The position numbers were made by a program, and so were the translations under genes. DNA of 21,034 nt. It comes from Spirochaetaceae bacterium UBA6243 (GTDB lineage Bacteria > Spirochaetota > Spirochaetia > Treponematales > Rectinemataceae). The notes beneath the pieces were generated by a model. That model had not been told where the DNA came from. It saw only the letters and a list, made by a program, of their open reading frames with translations, and ran no database searches. The stretch spans positions 20,659-41,692 of the forward strand of contig DJVZ01000041.1 in the NCBI GenBank assembly GCA_002441395.1, in the 5' to 3' direction. Shown here in pieces: positions 1-8,260 of this stretch (positions within the stretch are counted from its first letter, which is position 1; each line of letters opens with the position of its first letter).

Positions 1-1
1 T

Positions 2-661
2 GGCGGCGCGTGCGGGGGGAGCGGGGAGGTACGGGCCTCTTTTATTTTATTCGATCTTGGTCTCTCAACGTATCAACTCAGCTCTTCAGGGAGAGGGTTT
101 TCATTTTCGGCAGATGAGCCGCTCGACATGCGCTTTTCGCCGGACACCCCGGCATCTGCCGAGGATATCGTCAACCAGCTCTCCGAAATGAAGCTTGCGG
201 ATCTGATATACAACTACGGAGAAGAGCGCTACTCCCGCAGAATTGCGCGCGCCATTGTCGAGACCCGTAAAAAGGAACACATCCGCACTGCATCGCGGCT
301 TGCCTCGATTATCGCCGAATCGGTGCCTCCCCAGTACCGCTATGGGCATATTCATCCGGCGACACGCACATTCCAGGCTCTGCGGATTGCGGTGAACGAT
401 GAGCTTGGCCGCATCGAGCGGGCTCTTGCGGATGCGCTCAATCTGCTTTCTCCCGGCGGCCTCTGCGCCGTGATTGCTTTTCATTCGCTTGAAGACCGCA
501 TTGTGAAGCACTTCTTTGCCGAAAAGGCCAAAACAGGCCAGTTTTCGCTCGAGTGGAAAAAACCAAAAGAGCCCTCTGAGGAAGAGCTTCGCAGAAATCC
601 GCCCTCACGTTCCGCAAAATTCCGTGCAATAAGAGCTCGCGGAAACGAGGTGAAAGCATGA
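2..661 (+). CDS. rsmH: RsmH, 16S rRNA (cytosine-N4)-methyltransferase, 5' end cut by window
   Basis: The reading frame is open from base 2, so only the last 219 residues are visible of a protein usually about 310 residues long; the AdoMet-binding N-terminus lies outside the window. Family motifs are clear: GRGFSFSADEPLDMRFSP (bases 89-142), YGEERYSRRIARAIV, HPATRTFQALRIAVNDEL and the C-terminal LCAVIAFHSLEDRIVKHFF. The family methylates N4 of C1402 in 16S rRNA (E. coli numbering) in the cytoplasm. The ATG at 128 is an internal Met in the conserved LDMRFSP motif and not the start. The gene ends in an ATGA overlap with ftsL, as expected for the first gene of a dcw cluster. Confidence 0.95.
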   Translation, partial: GGACGGSGEVRASFILFDLGLSTYQLSSSGRGFSFSADEPLDMRFSPDTPASAEDIVNQLSEMKLADLIYNYGEERYSRRIARAIVETRKKEHIRTASRLASIIAESVPPQYRYGHIHPATRTFQALRIAVNDELGRIERALADALNLLSPGGLCAVIAFHSLEDRIVKHFFAEKAKTGQFSLEWKKPKEPSEEELRRNPPSRSAKFRAIRARGNEVKA

Positions 662-969
662 ATGCACGACGCTTCTGGACTTTTGCAATCATTACCTGTC
701 TGTTCTTTTTTGGGCTTGTATTTCAGACATCTCGATATACGGCATTGAAATCCAATGTTCTCTCTCTGGAACGAATGGAGATGGACCTTTTAAAAACAGG
801 AAAAGAGCTTGATGCGAATATTGCGAAACTCGCAAACCTGGAGCGCATCGAAAAAGCGGCGCTCCAAAATGGAATGCAGATTGCTGCGCCGGAACAGCGC
901 ATCATCGTGACCGATATTCAGGCCGGAAAGGGGAGTGCTCAGGAGGGATACCCGAATGGAAAGCAATAG
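658..969 (+). CDS. ftsL: FtsL-like bitopic division protein
   Basis: This 103-residue protein has a short basic N-terminus (MNARRF), one membrane segment at about residues 7-24, and a heptad-like stretch at about 28-68 that looks like a coiled coil. That is the layout of FtsL/DivIC-type proteins, which join FtsQ and FtsB in the divisome scaffold. FtsL sequences diverge widely, so the call rests on topology, size and position between rsmH and murF, where Borrelia has the same small protein. GAGGTGA (647-653) lies 4 bp before the ATG, and the start overlaps the rsmH stop (ATGA), suggesting translational coupling. No ftsI follows it, unlike in many bacteria. Confidence 0.8.
   Translation: MNARRFWTFAIITCLFFFGLVFQTSRYTALKSNVLSLERMEMDLLKTGKELDANIAKLANLERIEKAALQNGMQIAAPEQRIIVTDIQAGKGSAQEGYPNGKQ
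941..946 (+). promoter_or_regulatory. Shine-Dalgarno AGGAGG that sets the murF start
   Basis: AGGAGG sits 9 bp before the ATG at 956. It favours that ATG over the in-frame GTG at 935, which has no such site at a useful distance. The element lies inside the end of ftsL. Confidence 0.75.
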
Positions 970-2425
970 AGAAACTCCCGGGCAACAAATTCTGTTCAGG
1001 GCAGGCGAGCTTGCGGGTCTCATTGGGGGTACCTGCCGCGGTGACCTGGATGCTCCAATTTGCTCGGTGGTGGCAGATTCCCGGGCGGCGGCACAGAACA
1101 GTATGTTTGTCGCGCTCAGGGGAGAGCGGACCGATGGTCATCGCCACATTCCCGAGGCAGTTCAAAACGGAGCCCGGACGATTCTTGCCGAAATCGCGCA
1201 GAAGGATGCTGTTTTGGCATCGATTCATGATCTGGATGAGGCGCGTGCTTCATGCCTTATTTTTGTCGAGTCCCCTCGTGTCGGACTTCAGCAGGCGGCG
1301 CGTGAATATCGAAAAAGAAATACACTCCTGAAAATCGGTGTGACCGGTTCAAGCGGGAAAACGACGACAAAAGAGTGTATTGCGGCTGTCCTGTCCGCCT
1401 GTTATCCGGCGGGGACTGTCGCGATGAGTCCCGGCAACCTGAATTCCGATATTGGCCTTGCGCTGGCGCTTTTTGATATCCGTCCCGGGCATACCATTGG
1501 AATTTTCGAGATGGGAATCAATCGTAGGGGCGAAATGGATGAACTCGCAAACATGTATGAGCCGGACATCGCCGTCGTTACGAATATCGGAACTGCCCAT
1601 ATAGGTATTTTTGGCTCACGGGAGGAAATTGCAAAAGAAAAGAGCAAAATTTTTGCCTGTTTCGATGGCAGACAGAAGGCGCTTTTGTGGGAAAACGACG
1701 AGTACAAGACATATCTGGCTTCAAAAGTGAGAGGTTCCGTAGAGTATTTTGGACTTCAAAGCACAGAAGGCCTGGGTCAGGTCGAAAACCTTGGCCTAAA
1801 AGGCTGGAAGGTCGAATGGAAAAATCAGCGCATCGATTTTGCTCTGCCTGGTCAGCACAACCTTCTCAATGCATGTGCGGCACTCTCCATTGCGAACCTC
1901 CTTCATCTCGACCCCGTCTGCGCGAGCCGTGGCTTGTCCTCGACAAGACCACTGTTCGGACGCTCCGAAATCCGCGAAGGCAAAATCACAGTGCTGCAGG
2001 ACTACTACAATGCGAATCCCGACAGCATGGCCGCTGCCATCGAGTTCTTCGCCGAAATTCCTTCGCGTCATCGTAAGATTCTAGTGCTCGGGTCAATGCT
2101 GGAACTTGGCAAAGAAAGCGCCCGGGCACATGAGGAAGTCGGGCTCATGGCCGGCGCTGTCGGCTCCAATGCCATTTTCTTGTTTGGTGACGACATGATT
2201 GCCGCAGAGACCGCTCTGAAATCCAGTGCATTCAAAGGCACGCTTTTTTGGACAAGCGACATGGACGAGCTCTCCGATGCAATTTTAAACTTTGTTCAAG
2301 AAGGCGACCTGATTTTGGTAAAGGGTTCGCGCGGCATGGCCCTTGAAAGGCTGACGCGCGCATTTGAAGAAGAAAAGCTCATAGCTCCATCAGTGTCAAA
2401 GGTGGGAGGGCCCCATGCTTCGTGA
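956..2425 (+). CDS. murF: MurF, UDP-MurNAc-tripeptide:D-Ala-D-Ala ligase
   Basis: MurF adds D-Ala-D-Ala to UDP-MurNAc-tripeptide using ATP, the last cytoplasmic step in building the peptidoglycan monomer. From the ATG the protein is 489 residues. Visible are the N-terminal UDP-substrate domain (about 1-115), the P-loop GSSGKTTTKE (131-140), the central ATPase segment with NLNSDIGLALALF and GTAHIG, and C-terminal Mur-ligase motifs YYNANPDSM and VLGSMLELG. I chose the ATG at 956 because of the AGGAGG upstream; an in-frame GTG at 935 would add seven residues. The gene overlaps ftsL by 14 bp and mraY by 11 bp. murE, which often precedes murF, is not in the window. Confidence 0.96.
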   Translation: MESNRETPGQQILFRAGELAGLIGGTCRGDLDAPICSVVADSRAAAQNSMFVALRGERTDGHRHIPEAVQNGARTILAEIAQKDAVLASIHDLDEARASCLIFVESPRVGLQQAAREYRKRNTLLKIGVTGSSGKTTTKECIAAVLSACYPAGTVAMSPGNLNSDIGLALALFDIRPGHTIGIFEMGINRRGEMDELANMYEPDIAVVTNIGTAHIGIFGSREEIAKEKSKIFACFDGRQKALLWENDEYKTYLASKVRGSVEYFGLQSTEGLGQVENLGLKGWKVEWKNQRIDFALPGQHNLLNACAALSIANLLHLDPVCASRGLSSTRPLFGRSEIREGKITVLQDYYNANPDSMAAAIEFFAEIPSRHRKILVLGSMLELGKESARAHEEVGLMAGAVGSNAIFLFGDDMIAAETALKSSAFKGTLFWTSDMDELSDAILNFVQEGDLILVKGSRGMALERLTRAFEEEKLIAPSVSKVGGPHAS

Positions 2426-3497
2426 AATTTTCCTTCCGCTCATAAAATATTTTACTCCTTTTAATATATTCAGGTATTTGACGTTTCGTTCTGTATATGC
2501 AGCCATCACTGCGCTTGTAATCTGCTATCTTGTTGGTCCGTGGCTGATTGAGCGGCTGCGCGTGCTCAAGTTTGGGCAATCAATACGAACAGACGGTCCG
2601 GAGACACATCTGGCAAAAACCGGCACACCCACGATGGGCGGCATTCTAATCATTTTTTCCGTGGTTGTTTCGGTAATACTCTGGATAGACATAAAAAGCG
2701 AGTATTGCTGGATCGCGCTTCTGTCGCTGGTCGGCTTTGGCATGATTGGTGCGGCGGATGATTTGCTCAAAATAAGAAAGCACAGCTCGGACGGCCTTTC
2801 GCCAATTCAAAAACTTATTCTTCAATTTATTGTTTCCGGAGCAGTGGTATATGCGATCTATTGGACAACCGGTTCACCTGCCACAAAACTCTATGTCCCG
2901 TTTTTTAAGGTGCATGTGATCGATTTGGGCGTTTTTTGGCTGCCAATAGCAATGATCTATGTCACCGCATGGTCCAATGCAGTAAACATCACCGATGGCC
3001 TTGACGGCTTGGCCGTGGGTCTTGTGATTGTCGCGGTCTTGGCATTTTCAGTGCTGACCTATGTGACAGGACGTGCTGATTGGTCCCAGTACTTGGGAGT
3101 TCCCTACATCAAACAGGCGAGCGAGCTCACCGTGTTCAATTTTGCTTTGCTCGGCGCCTGCGTAGGCTTTCTATGGTTTAACGCGCATCCGGCCGAAGTG
3201 TTCATGGGGGATGCAGGTTCGCTTGCTCTTGGAGGCGTACTTGGTGTGCTTTCTCTGATGGTCAAGAAGGAGATATTGCTTCTGGTCATTGGCGGCGTGT
3301 TTGTAGTGGAACTCGGTTCCGTCATGTTGCAGGTGCTTTATTTCAAGCTCACAAAAGGAAAACGGCTCTTCAGGATGGCGCCACTGCACCACCATTTCGA
3401 ACTAAAGGGCCTCAAGGAAACAAAAGTTGTCGTGAGGTTCTGGATACTTGGGGGCATTTTTGCCCTGATAGCACTGTCAACACTGAAGATCCAGTGA
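2415..3497 (+). CDS. mraY: MraY, phospho-MurNAc-pentapeptide transferase
   Basis: MraY moves phospho-MurNAc-pentapeptide from UDP to undecaprenyl phosphate, making lipid I at the inner membrane. The protein has 360 residues, the usual length, with about ten hydrophobic segments. Signature elements are present: HLAKTGTPTMGG (65-76), the Asp pair in GAADDLLK (Asp115-Asp116), NAVNITDGLDG with Asp193, MGDAGSLALGG with Asp265, and the HHH motif (324-326) in APLHHHFELKG. The first two Asp and the third are the Mg-binding/catalytic residues of the family. A GGGAGG stretch in the end of murF serves as ribosome binding site, and the start overlaps murF. Confidence 0.97.
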   Translation: MLREIFLPLIKYFTPFNIFRYLTFRSVYAAITALVICYLVGPWLIERLRVLKFGQSIRTDGPETHLAKTGTPTMGGILIIFSVVVSVILWIDIKSEYCWIALLSLVGFGMIGAADDLLKIRKHSSDGLSPIQKLILQFIVSGAVVYAIYWTTGSPATKLYVPFFKVHVIDLGVFWLPIAMIYVTAWSNAVNITDGLDGLAVGLVIVAVLAFSVLTYVTGRADWSQYLGVPYIKQASELTVFNFALLGACVGFLWFNAHPAEVFMGDAGSLALGGVLGVLSLMVKKEILLLVIGGVFVVELGSVMLQVLYFKLTKGKRLFRMAPLHHHFELKGLKETKVVVRFWILGGIFALIALSTLKIQ

Positions 3498-3506
3498 GGA
3501 TTGCAT

Positions 3507-4679
3507 ATGAAGAAAGAGAGTATATCGGTTCAACACAGCCTCGAATCGCGCCAAACGGATTGGCAGATGATAGGTGCAATTCTTGTTGTGTCACTGATTG
3601 GTCTATGTGCTCTCTGGTCAGGCTCGATAGGCTTTGCGATCCGCAATGGAGGTGGTCCTTACTCGATAATCAGTAAACAAGTAATTCTTTATGTCATATC
3701 TCTGGCATGCATGGGAATTATGGCGGTAATACCAATAAAGCTGCTTCGTGCCGTGCTGCCCATCGCAGTGGTCGTAGGAATTGTTGGATTGGCGCTGCCG
3801 GTCGTCACTCCCTTGGGCGTGACAATCAACAACGCGCGTCGCTGGATCCGGATCGGATCATTTACCCTACAGCCGTCCGAGTTGTGGAAGCCGGTCATGG
3901 TATTGTATCTGGCTTCCTTTCTTGAGAAGCGCAAAGAGCGCGTCGCGGAATCCGGAGTCGCCACCATCCCCGCCATTCTTCTGGTGGCGGCATCGGTGGT
4001 ATTGATTTATCTGCAGCAGGATTTTTCGACTTCAATCCTGGTGCTCGCCATTGCGCTCGCCATGCTGTTCCTCGCGGGCACCCCGATCGTGTTCATCGGA
4101 AGCCTGAGTCTGTTTTCAGTGCTCTATGGGGCTCTCATGATTTTTTCTTCACAATATCGCGTGCAACGCCTGGTTGGCTTTCTGATGCCCGATCATCATG
4201 TGCATACGGTGAATTATCAAATGTACAGTGCGCTCAGGGCGATTCGTGCCGGCGGACTGTGGGGTAAAGGCATTGGCCTTGGGACTCTGAAGATCAGTTC
4301 CATCCCCGAAGTCCAATCGGATTTCATATTTGCGGCGTTTGTGGAAGAAGTCGGCTTTATCGGTGTTGTCGTCGTAATGGCTCTGTGGGCCTTTATTCTG
4401 GTGAGGGCAGGAAAGCGGTTATCGAGAGCAGATTACTTTTCAAAGCTTGCCGGTTTTGGTCTTATTGCGCTCCTGTCATTGCAAATACTTCTTAATTTGT
4501 CAGTAGTGACAGGAGTTATGCCCACCACGGGTCTGGCGTTGCCATTCTTCTCATCCGGAGGTTCAGCCGCCCTCATGAGCGCGATTTCATGCGGCATTTT
4601 GATAAACCTTTCACGGGGTGCTGAACTTGCAATCAATCCCGGGATGGCATTTGCGATGAAGGGAGTAGCACATGACTGA
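3507..4679 (+). CDS. ftsW: FtsW, SEDS-family septal glycan polymerase
   Basis: FtsW polymerises lipid II into glycan strands at the septum, normally with a class B PBP such as FtsI. This 390-residue protein has about ten membrane segments. SEDS motifs are INNARRWIRIGSFTLQPSE (107-125), QQDFSTS, GKGIGLG, PEVQSDFIFAAFVEE (267-281, Asp272 matching the conserved catalytic Asp) and GVMPTTGLALPFFSSGGSA. The ATG at 3507 is preferred: GAGGA at 3496-3500 lies 6 bp upstream, but abuts the alternative TTG at 3501. The partner FtsI is not encoded here. FtsW rather than RodA is inferred from the division-cluster setting. Confidence 0.95.
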   Translation: MKKESISVQHSLESRQTDWQMIGAILVVSLIGLCALWSGSIGFAIRNGGGPYSIISKQVILYVISLACMGIMAVIPIKLLRAVLPIAVVVGIVGLALPVVTPLGVTINNARRWIRIGSFTLQPSELWKPVMVLYLASFLEKRKERVAESGVATIPAILLVAASVVLIYLQQDFSTSILVLAIALAMLFLAGTPIVFIGSLSLFSVLYGALMIFSSQYRVQRLVGFLMPDHHVHTVNYQMYSALRAIRAGGLWGKGIGLGTLKISSIPEVQSDFIFAAFVEEVGFIGVVVVMALWAFILVRAGKRLSRADYFSKLAGFGLIALLSLQILLNLSVVTGVMPTTGLALPFFSSGGSAALMSAISCGILINLSRGAELAINPGMAFAMKGVAHD

Positions 4680-5760
4680 TGTCAAAGTGCAAGAACATAC
4701 TGCCTCAGAGTCTCGTATTCAGAAGAAAAAAGGTGAACGATCGCTTCTTTCTGTCTCTGATACGTATTCGGTCAATATTCTGCATGCTACGGCCCGGAGA
4801 GAAACTTCAATGCCCGGTACTGGAACCGGCACTGTGGCACACCAAGGGTATGAGTCCAAACCAAAGGCTGAGAATCGCAAGACAAGGCAAGCAGGCAAAC
4901 AACCTCTTACAGGGCGAATTGCCCCCGCGACCATTGCGCTTTCTGCCTCTGCCGAAAAATTGAGCGAAGCGGTCAAGCCGGCAATACAACCGAAAAAACA
5001 CACCGGTATACGCCTTCTGATGATGGTTCTGGTTTTGTGCCTGCTTGCGGCGGGCACTGCAATTACCTTGCCCCGCGTGACCAAAATCGAGACCATCCGC
5101 ATTAGCGGACTTGAGACTTTATCGGAAAATGCAATACTCGCGTCGGTGGGAAACATCGGCAATGAGAGCCTGTTTTCGCTGAAGCTGAATGAACTTGAGC
5201 GAACAATTGAGCAGAATCCCAGGGTTGCGCACGCTCGGGCGTATAGAGTCCTGCCTTCCTCGCTTGCAATCGATATACAGGAACGATCGGCGGTTGCCTC
5301 AATTATGATCAATTCAGAACAAGGCACTAAATTGGTCCTTGTGGACGGGGAAGGCATCGCCTTTGCATCGATAGACGCGGAAGACTCAAGAAATCCGGAA
5401 CTGCCGGTGGTTTCAGGCATTCAATTCGAGCACTTTAGCCCCGGTCAGCGCTTGCCGGACCTGCTTCATCCTTTGTTCGCGGAACTTGCCACGATCAAGC
5501 AAGAAGCGCCAGAGCTTCTCAGGGCATTTTCGGAAATACGCGTCGAAAGGATCTCGGGGAATAGCATTGAACTGTTGCTCTATCCCGTGCATATGAAAAC
5601 TGCGGTGCGGTTGCCGCTTAAATTCAGCGCTGATGCACTCCGCAATGCGCTGGTCGTGCTCGATATCCTTCGTTCACGGGGACTGGGAGACCAGCCCAGC
5701 GAAATCGATTTTCATGCAGGCACTGTAGTATATCAGGCAAAGGAGGCCGTCTCTGGCTGA
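4672..5760 (+). CDS. ftsQ: FtsQ/DivIB division protein with long cytoplasmic tail
   Basis: This 362-residue bitopic membrane protein has a hydrophilic N-terminus of about 110 residues rich in Lys, Ser and Ala. One membrane segment follows at about 113-133, then a POTRA-type domain starting KIETIRISGLETLSENAIL (about 138-206) and an FtsQ/DivIB beta domain (about 210-355). FtsQ recruits FtsL/FtsB and regulates septal synthesis from the periplasmic side. The cytoplasmic tail is longer than in E. coli FtsQ and its sequence looks poorly constrained. GGGAG (4661-4665) lies 6 bp before the ATG. The start overlaps ftsW by 8 bp, and the stop overlaps the proposed ftsA start by 8 bp. Confidence 0.88.
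   Translation: MTDVKVQEHTASESRIQKKKGERSLLSVSDTYSVNILHATARRETSMPGTGTGTVAHQGYESKPKAENRKTRQAGKQPLTGRIAPATIALSASAEKLSEAVKPAIQPKKHTGIRLLMMVLVLCLLAAGTAITLPRVTKIETIRISGLETLSENAILASVGNIGNESLFSLKLNELERTIEQNPRVAHARAYRVLPSSLAIDIQERSAVASIMINSEQGTKLVLVDGEGIAFASIDAEDSRNPELPVVSGIQFEHFSPGQRLPDLLHPLFAELATIKQEAPELLRAFSEIRVERISGNSIELLLYPVHMKTAVRLPLKFSADALRNALVVLDILRSRGLGDQPSEIDFHAGTVVYQAKEAVSG
5741..5746 (+). promoter_or_regulatory. Shine-Dalgarno AGGAGG that sets the CTG start of ftsA
   Basis: AAAGGAGG at 5739-5746, inside the 3' end of ftsQ, is a near-perfect anti-16S match. Exactly 6 bp downstream is CTG (5753), in the ftsA frame. No ATG, GTG or TTG exists in that frame between the upstream stop (5726-5728) and the conserved FtsA N-terminus. 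Confidence 0.75.
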
Positions 5761-6991
5761 AACAAGCATAGTCGCCCTCGATATTGGGACCTCCGTCACC
5801 AAGGCGATTGTCGGAGGATTCAACGAGAATGACGAATTTGAAATTATTGGTATTGGTACAGCCTCTTCGAATGGACTGCGCCGCGGCGTCGTCCTCAACA
5901 TCGAAGGAACACTGAACAGCATTACCTCTGCGCTCGATGCGGCAGAACTCATGTCGGGAGCGGACATCAAGGCTGTGTCGCTCGCCCTCTCCGGCGCGAA
6001 TATCGAGAGTTTCAATACAAACGGGCAGATTGCGGTGACGGGCCGCGGGCGGGAAATCACCCAAGAGGATATTGCCCGCGTCCACGAAGCTGCCCGCGCA
6101 GTCTCAATTTCCATGGATCGGGAAATTCTGCACGTAATTCCGCGCTCCTACACCGTGGACGACCAGAAAGGGATACGAAATCCGCTGCATATGACCGGTG
6201 TAAGGCTTGAGTGCGGCGTGCACATCATCACTGGATCGGTGTCTACCGTACAGAACATGTTCAAGTGTGTCACGAGGGCTGGATATCGCGTTGAACAGAG
6301 CTACCTGGGTATTTTGGGCTGTGCACGCACGGTCCTCACCGAGGATGAACGCGACTTGGGGTGTCTTTTGATCGACATCGGCGGCGGGACGACCGATTTC
6401 ATGATCTTCGCGGAGAGCGAACCGGTCTTTACCTCCGCGATACCTGCAGGCGGAAGCCAGATTACCGGCGATATCTCGATCATGCTCAGCATTCCTGTTG
6501 ATGCCGCAGAACACCTTAAAAAGGACTCTGGCGCGGCCTGGACTGAAGCGATCGATCCAGATGAAACCGTCATCGTTCCAGGATTTGGAGCACGGGAGCC
6601 GGTTGAGCTTGAGCGAAGGAAACTTGTTTCGATTGTCCAGCCCCGCGTCGAAGAGATCTTCGAGATGGTCAACGAGCGACTTGTGAAAAATGGTCTCAAG
6701 GAGCTCATAAAAGCGGGCGTTGTACTTACTGGAGGATCGGCACTTTTGCCGCATATAGATGAATGCGCGCGCTCGGTGTTCGGCGTGCCCGTCAGGATCG
6801 GAACCCCGGCTGCGATGAGCGGGCTGGATGCCGAATACCGCTCGCCCGCCTTCTCTGCAGCGGTGGGTGTGGCGCTGCTTGAGGCAGAAAGGACAGGCGC
6901 TACTACCGAGCCAGGCGGCAGAAAAAAAACGCGAAAAGGCAAACAAGGGAGTTTTTCGCTCATTAAATGGATAAAAGACAGGTTTTTTTAA
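5753..6991 (+). CDS. ftsA: FtsA, actin-like membrane anchor of FtsZ, probable CTG start
   Basis: FtsA binds ATP and the FtsZ tail and tethers the Z ring to the inner membrane. The first ATG in frame is at 5951, which would lose 66 conserved residues. The frame is open from 5729, and the region before 5951 encodes AETSIVALDIGTSVTKAIVG, the classic FtsA N-terminus with phosphate-1 loop. The only sensible start is CTG at 5753, 6 bp after AGGAGG, giving 412 residues (E. coli has 420). Also present are IDIGGGTTDF (207-216), GVVLTGGSALLPH, and a C-terminal amphipathic helix FSLIKWIKDRFF, the expected membrane-targeting sequence. It overlaps ftsQ by 8 bp and lies 21 bp from the ftsZ ATG. Confidence 0.94.
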   Translation: MAETSIVALDIGTSVTKAIVGGFNENDEFEIIGIGTASSNGLRRGVVLNIEGTLNSITSALDAAELMSGADIKAVSLALSGANIESFNTNGQIAVTGRGREITQEDIARVHEAARAVSISMDREILHVIPRSYTVDDQKGIRNPLHMTGVRLECGVHIITGSVSTVQNMFKCVTRAGYRVEQSYLGILGCARTVLTEDERDLGCLLIDIGGGTTDFMIFAESEPVFTSAIPAGGSQITGDISIMLSIPVDAAEHLKKDSGAAWTEAIDPDETVIVPGFGAREPVELERRKLVSIVQPRVEEIFEMVNERLVKNGLKELIKAGVVLTGGSALLPHIDECARSVFGVPVRIGTPAAMSGLDAEYRSPAFSAAVGVALLEAERTGATTEPGGRKKTRKGKQGSFSLIKWIKDRFF

Positions 6992-7000
6992 TTTCGGCTG

Positions 7001-7006
7001 AGGAGG
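7001..7006 (+). promoter_or_regulatory. Shine-Dalgarno AGGAGG that sets the ftsZ start
   Basis: AGGAGG abuts the ATG at 7007, leaving no spacing, but lies 6 bp before the in-frame ATG at 7013. The second ATG is therefore the likely start (MAIELVDD). Confidence 0.75.
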
Positions 7007-7012
7007 ATGAGT

Positions 7013-8260
7013 ATGGCGATCGAACTTGTGGATGACAATGGTATAGGTAGCCCCACTGTGATCAAAGTGATAGGGACAGGCGGCGGCGGCTCGAACGCGG
7101 TCAATCGCATGATTATGGCAGGACTCAAGAATGTGCAGTTTATTGCGGTAAATACTGATCTGCAGGATCTTGGGCGCTCCAAAGCCGAAATTCGACTGGG
7201 GGTCGGCTCGAAGATTACCAAAGGGCTTGGAGCCGGTGGCAAACCCGAGATTGGAGAAAAAGCGGCCGTTGAAGATCGGGATAAAATTGAACAGGCATTG
7301 CGCGGGGCTGATATGGTGTTTGTGACGGCAGGCCTTGGAGGAGGGACGGGGACGGGCTCTGCGCCTATCATTGCACAGACAGCGCGAGATCTTGGTGCGC
7401 TTACGGTGGCCGTCGTGACAAAGCCCTTTGTTTTTGAAGGCAAAGTTATAAACCGCATCGCGGAAGAAGGCTTCTCAAAGCTGAAACAGGCGGCCGACAC
7501 CGTCATTGTGATACCGAACCAGAATCTTCTCAAAGTGGTGGATAAAAAAACCCCGCTCAAAGAAGCATTCCGCATTGCAGACGAAGTGCTGAGACAAGGC
7601 GTGCAGGGAATTTCGGACCTTATTACCCTGGCAGGGGATATCAATATCGATTTCGCGGATGTCCGGACAGTGATGGAAGGACAGGGCGATGCGATTATGG
7701 GTATCGGCGTCGGCAGCGGAGAGAACCGTGCCCAGGATGCCGCTGAAAAGGCGGTCAACAACCCCCTGCTCGACGACGCACGGATAGAAGGTGCCCGCAA
7801 TATCCTCGTCAATGTCACCTGCGGGGAAGACTTTTCACTCACCGAATATCAGGATGTGATCGACCTCATCACATCGAAAGCCGCCGAAGACGCGCATATC
7901 ATCGCAGGCGTGGTCAGCGATGGTTCTCTGAAAGACGAAGTGCGCGTCACTGTTATCGCGACTGGCTTTGGGTCGGCTCACCAGAAATTCAGTGATAAGG
8001 CGCCTTCGAAAAATGGCGTCAGCATGCCGCTCGGCTCAGCCCGCTCAAGCGAATTCCTGGGCCCCAACGAGTGGCCTTTCCGCGAAGAGAAACCGGCGCA
8101 GGACCGTGACAGACCTGCCGACAACAGAGACAGGCCAGCCCCCAAAGAAAATTTTGGCAAAGTCAGCTTCGATCCTGAAGGTGACGGCGACGAATTCGAC
8201 ATTCCGACGGCGCTGCGCAACAAGCGACTCATGCCCGAGGACTTCGGAGGCAGACGGTGA
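7013..8260 (+). CDS. ftsZ: FtsZ, tubulin-like division GTPase
   Basis: FtsZ assembles the cytokinetic ring. The protein is 415 residues from the ATG at 7013. Visible are the N-terminal nucleotide loop IKVIGTGGGGSNAVNRM, the tubulin signature GGGTGTGSAP (109-118), the T7 synergy loop NIDFADVRTVM from Asn211, the C-terminal domain ending near residue 325, and a variable linker. The linker contains a small duplicated stretch (DRDRPADNRDRPAP). The C-terminal conserved peptide DIPTALRNKR (396-405) should bind FtsA. The stop overlaps the GTG start of the next gene (GTGA), so the downstream recombinase may be coupled to division-gene translation. Confidence 0.97.
   Translation: MAIELVDDNGIGSPTVIKVIGTGGGGSNAVNRMIMAGLKNVQFIAVNTDLQDLGRSKAEIRLGVGSKITKGLGAGGKPEIGEKAAVEDRDKIEQALRGADMVFVTAGLGGGTGTGSAPIIAQTARDLGALTVAVVTKPFVFEGKVINRIAEEGFSKLKQAADTVIVIPNQNLLKVVDKKTPLKEAFRIADEVLRQGVQGISDLITLAGDINIDFADVRTVMEGQGDAIMGIGVGSGENRAQDAAEKAVNNPLLDDARIEGARNILVNVTCGEDFSLTEYQDVIDLITSKAAEDAHIIAGVVSDGSLKDEVRVTVIATGFGSAHQKFSDKAPSKNGVSMPLGSARSSEFLGPNEWPFREEKPAQDRDRPADNRDRPAPKENFGKVSFDPEGDGDEFDIPTALRNKRLMPEDFGGRR

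Noticed and set aside
128..661. A complete small gene starting at ATG 128
   Set aside because: The frame is open back to base 2 and the upstream residues match RsmH, so this ATG is an internal Met of a gene cut by the window edge.
6104..6946. A 280-codon minus-strand open frame opposite ftsA
   Set aside because: Shadow of ftsA with no recognisable motif.
6983..6989. Seven-T run at the end of ftsA as a slippage or terminator site
   Set aside because: No stable hairpin precedes it, and it encodes the normal Arg-Phe-Phe end of the FtsA membrane-targeting helix; ftsZ follows 21 bp later.
5951..6991. A truncated ftsA starting at ATG 5951
   Set aside because: The 66 codons upstream encode the conserved FtsA N-terminus in the same frame without a stop, so the gene is intact with a CTG start.
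6988..7842. A 284-codon minus-strand open frame opposite ftsZ
   Set aside because: Ser/Arg/Pro-rich composition typical of an antisense shadow, and ftsZ is certain on the other strand.
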